From assembly GCF_006539945.1 (NCBI RefSeq), contig NZ_BJNZ01000009.1, positions 93,738 through 157,737 on the forward strand: a stretch of DNA of 64,000 nucleotides, read 5' to 3'. Under the pieces are notes generated by a model that saw only the letters and a program-made list of their open reading frames with translations, made no database searches and was not told where the DNA came from. A program made the position numbers and the translations under genes. This stretch comes from Cellulosimicrobium cellulans (GTDB lineage Bacteria > Actinomycetota > Actinomycetes > Actinomycetales > Cellulomonadaceae). Numbering within the stretch: the first letter of the stretch is position 1; every line of letters starts with the position of its first letter. Positions 61,056-64,000 of this stretch are shown piece after piece.

Positions 61056-61089
61056 CGCGACCAGCGACAGGGTCCGACCCCACGAGAAC

Positions 61090-61133
61090 CCGGAGCCCGA
61101 CGGCGCGAGTCCCCTTCCGCCGTCGGGCTCCGG
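61090..61133 (+). terminator. adhE terminator
   Basis: A perfect 15-bp stem (61090-61104 with 61119-61133) and a 14-nt loop, 34 bp after the stop codon. Confidence 0.75.
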
Positions 61134-61157
61134 CGCGCTCGCGGCCGCTCGACGTGT

Positions 61158-61173
61158 GCTATCTATAGGTAGC
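61158..61173. promoter_or_regulatory. AT-rich palindrome before the XRE gene
   Basis: GCTATCTATAGGTAGC is a near-perfect palindrome (one mismatched symmetric pair) in an otherwise GC-rich region, 78 bp before the XRE regulator. It may be an autoregulatory operator and also resembles a -10. Confidence 0.4.
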
Positions 61174-61250
61174 ATGGGAAGCTGTTCAGGGACGGGTTGA
61201 TACCCATAAGTCTGTAGACCGACGAGTAGCGCTGGGCGACGGTTGCACGC

Positions 61251-61472
61251 GTGCAAGGAGATCTTCAACGTGCGTTGGGTGAGAACCTGCGGGCCCTCCG
61301 GGTCCGCAGGGGGATGAGCCAGGAGGACTTCGCCGAGTTCCTGGGGGTGCACCGCACCTATATGGGCGGGATCGAGCGCGGCGAGCGCAACCTGACCCTT
61401 CGTTCGGTCGAGAAGCTCGCCGAACGTCTGGAGACGGACCCCGTGTCGCTGCTCCGTCCACCGGCTCCCTGA
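61251..61472 (+). CDS. Small XRE-family transcriptional regulator
   Basis: A 73-residue protein that is essentially one helix-turn-helix domain (ENLRALRVRRGMSQEDFAEFLGVHRTYMGGIERGERNLTLRSVEKLAERL in several consecutive segments). It should bind DNA as a dimer; no effector domain is present. GTG at 61251 is the first start in frame; a TTG at 61275 with AAGGAG upstream is an alternative that would remove eight residues. The palindrome at 61158 may be its target. Confidence 0.8.
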   Translation: MQGDLQRALGENLRALRVRRGMSQEDFAEFLGVHRTYMGGIERGERNLTLRSVEKLAERLETDPVSLLRPPAP

Positions 61473-61539
61473 CCGCACGGTCGGCCGTGTCGGACGCGCC
61501 GGGCATCATGGTCGGCGTCGCCCGGGGGAGGTGAACGGC

Positions 61540-61929
61540 ATGACCGACGTGCTCGACGGCACGACAGGGGGATCAGCAGTGGGGGTTTCGCCGCTCCGCA
61601 GGCCGTCCTGGCAGGTGGACGACTGCCCGCCGTGGTGCGCCGTGGTGCACGAGGAGAGCGACCATCCGCACGACCGCAAGCACGTCAGCGCCGAGATCGC
61701 GGTCCCTGTCGCGGCGCTGGCCGAGCACGCACCCCCGGGCGGCGACCGGAGGGACGAGTGGCGGGCGACCGAGCTCGTGCTCTCCCTCCACCGCCGCGAC
61801 GCCTCCCACGAGACGTGGGTCTACGCGGGCGACGGCTTCGAGCAGCGGATCGAGGTCCTGCTCGGTGACATGTGGCGGATCGTCGCGGCGTTCGAGCACC
61901 TCATGGAGGGTCTGCCACCGGAGGCGTGA
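61540..61929 (+). CDS. DUF6907-like protein
   Basis: A 129-residue protein with the pattern CPPWCAVVHEESDHPHDRKH, close to the CPxWC...H signature of DUF6907 proteins found in actinobacteria. The Cys/His residues may bind a metal. The C-terminal half is a conserved beta/alpha segment (ELVLSLHRR, VLLGDMWRIV). Function unknown. ATG at 61540 fits the GGGGAGG ribosome-binding site better than the GTG at 61531. It converges on the response regulator with an 11-bp gap. Confidence 0.65.
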   Translation: MTDVLDGTTGGSAVGVSPLRRPSWQVDDCPPWCAVVHEESDHPHDRKHVSAEIAVPVAALAEHAPPGGDRRDEWRATELVLSLHRRDASHETWVYAGDGFEQRIEVLLGDMWRIVAAFEHLMEGLPPEA

Positions 61930-61940
61930 CGGCTCCCGGG

Positions 61941-62681
61941 TCAGCTGCCACCAGGGCGCACGAGACCGGCCTCGTAGGCGAGGATGACGAGCTGCACGCG
62001 GTTGGTCAGCCCCACCTTGGTGAGCAGCGACCGCACGTGGCTCTTCACGGTCGCCTCGGTGAGGTGCAGCTCCGCGCCGATCTCGCGGTTCGACAGCCCG
62101 CGCGCGACGGCGAGCAGCACCTCGCGCTCGCGGGGCGTCGCGGCGTCCAGCCCGGTCACGGGCGCGCGGGTCGCGGCAGCGTCCGGCCCGAGCGGCGCCG
62201 TCCGTGCGAGCTCGACGTACGTCGTGATGATGCGCCCGGTGACGGCCGGGTCGAGCAGCGAGTCGCCCGCGCGGACGCGGTGCACGGCGTCGACGAGCGT
62301 CTGCGGGTCCGCGTCCTTGAGGAGGAACCCGGCCGCCCCGGCGCGCAGCGCGCCGTACACGTACTCGTCGTCGTCGAAGGTCGTCAGGACGAGCGTGCGC
62401 ACGTCGGCGAGCTCGGGGTCCGCGACGATGCGCGCGGTCGCCTCGATGCCGTCGAGGCGCGGCATGCGCACGTCCATGAGCACGACGTCGGGGCGCAGGG
62501 CGCGCGCCATGGTCACCGCGGTCTCGCCGTCCCCGGCCTCGCCCACGACCGTCACGTCCGGCTCGTTGTCGAGGATCATCCGCAGGCCGAGCCGGATCGT
62601 CGACTGGTCGTCCACGACGACGACGCGGACCGGGGGGAGCGCGGCGCCGGTCCCGTCGGCGCCCGGGGCGAGGGCGGTCAC
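61941..62681 (-). CDS. NarL/LuxR-type response regulator
   Basis: A 246-residue two-component regulator. The receiver domain has VVVDDQSTIRLGLR, the phospho-acceptor Asp70 in VLMDVRMP, Thr in LVLTTFDDDE and Lys in GFLLKDADP. The C-terminal LuxR helix-turn-helix is LTPREREVL-like (ATPREREVLLAVARGLSNREIG, split by a turn) with ATVKSHV. The GTG start overlaps the kinase stop by four bases, so the pair is one operon. Target genes are unknown. Confidence 0.93.
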   Translation of the reverse strand: MTALAPGADGTGAALPPVRVVVVDDQSTIRLGLRMILDNEPDVTVVGEAGDGETAVTMARALRPDVVLMDVRMPRLDGIEATARIVADPELADVRTLVLTTFDDDEYVYGALRAGAAGFLLKDADPQTLVDAVHRVRAGDSLLDPAVTGRIITTYVELARTAPLGPDAAATRAPVTGLDAATPREREVLLAVARGLSNREIGAELHLTEATVKSHVRSLLTKVGLTNRVQLVILAYEAGLVRPGGS

Positions 62682-63901
62682 GCGGCCTCCCGGGGGATGC
62701 GTGCCTCGACGGTCCAGCCGCCGCGCCCGTCCGGTCCGGCGGACAGCTCGCCCCCAGCGGCGAGCGCGCGCTCGCGCATGGAGGTCAGCCCATGGCCCTG
62801 GCGCCCCTCGGCTCTCGGGAGGGGAGGGCCGGGGTCGTGGACGCGCAGGCGCAGGTCGGGGGCGTCGTCGGTCAGCGTCACGGTGACGCCGCGGGCGAGC
62901 GAGTGGAGCAGCACGTTGGTCAGGGCCTCCTGGGCGATGCGGACGACGGCGAGGCCGGTCTCGGCGCTCGTCGTCGGCCACGGGCGGGGGAGCGTGAGGT
63001 CGACGGCGCGGCCCGCGTCGCGCAGTCGGCGCGCGGCCGCGCGGAGCTCGTCGGGCGCGCGGGTGCCGTCCGGCGTCGGCGCGAGCGCCGCCGTCCCGCC
63101 GTCGGCCTCGGTGCCGCGGCGCAGCACCTGCACGACCGAGCGCATCGCGGTCAGCGCCTGCTTGCCCTCGTCGCTGATCCAGCGCACGGCCTCGGCCGGG
63201 GCGTCGGGCTGGTTCGCCGCGACGCGGTCCGCGGCCTGCGCCCTCACGACGATCGCGGACATGTGGTGCGCGACGACGTCGTGCAGCTCGCGCGCGATCC
63301 GCGTGCGCTCGGCGAGCACCGCGCGCTCGGCCAGCTCCGCCTGGAGCGCCTGGAGCTCCGCGTTGCGCTCGCGCAGCCGGTCGGACGTCAGCGCGAGGCG
63401 ACGGAAGAAGAACCCCGCCGCGACCGCGCCCAGGACGAGGGCGAGGGCGAGGAGCACGTCCGACGGCGACTGGGCGAGCCCGAACCATCGCGGGAAGAAC
63501 GGAGTCGGGGGGAACGTCAGGTGCGGGCGCTCCCACAGCTGCGTCGCGAAGGCCGAGAGACCGCCCGCGAGGCCGGCGAGCGCCCACGGGACGGCGCCCG
63601 AGCGGGTCGCCGCGAACCCCGCGACCAGGAGGGGGAGGAGCTCGAACGGCGTCTGCGTGGGCCACGGCAGGGCGAGGGGATAGAGCATCGCCGTCGCCCA
63701 GAAGAGCGGCCCCGGCACGACGCGGCGCAGGGCGAGGGTCAGGACGATCCACAGCCCCGCCACGCGGTACGACTCGGGGTGGCGGGGATACCAGTAGTCG
63801 CCGCTCTCCATCACGGTGATGACCCCGAACCACACGAGGCCCGCGGCGAGCGCGGTCACGAGGTCCTGCGCCCACACGGGCAGACGGGTGAGCCGGTGCA
63901 C
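62678..63901 (-). CDS. Sensor histidine kinase (HisKA_3 type)
   Basis: A 407-residue membrane kinase. Five or so hydrophobic segments occupy about 10-165 (DLVTALAAGLVWFGVITVM, LWIVLTLALRRVV and others) with no large extracytoplasmic domain, so it may sense a membrane or intracellular signal. The dimerisation helix holds His207 in ARELHDVVAHHMSAIVV; an ATPase domain follows (VVRIAQEALTNVL, HDPGPPLPRAEGRQGHGLTSMRERA). GTG at 63901 is preferred; a start at 63937 would add 12 residues. It phosphorylates the coupled regulator. Confidence 0.92.
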   Translation of the reverse strand: MHRLTRLPVWAQDLVTALAAGLVWFGVITVMESGDYWYPRHPESYRVAGLWIVLTLALRRVVPGPLFWATAMLYPLALPWPTQTPFELLPLLVAGFAATRSGAVPWALAGLAGGLSAFATQLWERPHLTFPPTPFFPRWFGLAQSPSDVLLALALVLGAVAAGFFFRRLALTSDRLRERNAELQALQAELAERAVLAERTRIARELHDVVAHHMSAIVVRAQAADRVAANQPDAPAEAVRWISDEGKQALTAMRSVVQVLRRGTEADGGTAALAPTPDGTRAPDELRAAARRLRDAGRAVDLTLPRPWPTTSAETGLAVVRIAQEALTNVLLHSLARGVTVTLTDDAPDLRLRVHDPGPPLPRAEGRQGHGLTSMRERALAAGGELSAGPDGRGGWTVEARIPREAA

Positions 63902-63948
63902 CCGACCACGGTAGCCGGGGCCCGACCCGCGCGGCACCGCCCGGGGTG

Positions 63949-63971
63949 GGAGGGCCCGCCGCGGGCCCTCC
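63949..63971. terminator. Hairpin near the right edge
   Basis: A perfect 10-bp stem (63949-63958 with 63962-63971) and a 3-nt loop lie upstream of the kinase gene. It probably ends a gene located beyond the window. Confidence 0.5.
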
Positions 63972-64000
63972 GCCCTGGGGCGGAACGGCGTCGGGCCGGG

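Noticed and set aside
1..64000. tRNA, rRNA, insertion sequence, prophage or integrase genes
   Set aside because: I looked for tRNA-like ends, transposase DDE or recombinase motifs and terminal inverted repeats and found none that I can support.

Overview
The window is a very GC-rich (about 75%) actinobacterial chromosome segment. GTG starts, four-base ATGA/GTGA gene overlaps, apparently leaderless promoters, FilP/DivIVA-like coiled coils, the GlgE pathway and a Rex-controlled AdhE point to a facultatively anaerobic, polysaccharide-degrading member of the Micrococcales (Cellulomonas/Cellulosimicrobium-like). The genus is inference; no rRNA or tRNA gene was seen.

Layout. 1-10.4 kb: housekeeping and envelope genes (edge-truncated fructosamine-kinase-like protein, phosphoribosyltransferase, FKBP lipoprotein, two alpha/beta hydrolases, polar coiled-coil protein, and a membrane protein/lipoprotein/thioredoxin-TPR module). 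10.7-34.5 kb: alpha-glucan genes glgB, mak, treS, glgE and glgP, with a 13-kb mannan-utilisation locus on the opposite strand lying between glgB and mak. 34.5-43.5 kb: a DUF559-type protein, a membrane protein, an FAD dehydrogenase, glgX and etfBA. 43.8-51.4 kb: PhoX phosphatase, a phosphotransferase, cysteine desulfurase-mnmA, a SnoaL-like protein and a MetE-like protein. 51.5-54.8 kb: beta-phosphoglucomutase plus a GH65 disaccharide phosphorylase. 55.5-64 kb: small lipoprotein, prolyl-oligopeptidase-family peptidase, AdhE behind a perfect Rex operator, XRE regulator, DUF6907-like protein and a two-component system.

How the genes work together. In the mannan locus two secreted GH5 mannanases with different binding modules cut mannan. 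A binding protein and two permeases import the oligosaccharides. A GH113 mannanase domain fused to a PfkB sugar kinase, and a GH2 beta-mannosidase, reduce them to mannose. An AGE-family enzyme probably isomerises mannose to fructose, and the kinase domain would make fructose 6-phosphate. Near-identical palindromes before the ABC operon and both GH5 genes look like operators of the co-located LacI-type repressor. Trehalose, maltose-1-phosphate, glycogen and disaccharide phosphorolysis are covered by treS-mak-glgE, glgB/glgP/glgX and the GH65/beta-PGM pair.

Most unusual signals. (1) Six intergenic clusters of a 21-bp tandem unit with core GAGGTAGAG, about 33 units in strict register, nearly always placed 3' of a gene and oriented with it; three genes use the TAG inside a unit as their stop codon. 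(2) A 114-115 bp dispersed element present twice, with a nearly identical 45-nt loop and perfectly paired 26-27 bp stems whose sequences differ between copies in a compensatory way. (3) The PfkB-GH113 fusion. (4) The apparent insertion of the mannan locus into a glgE-treS-mak-glgB operon.
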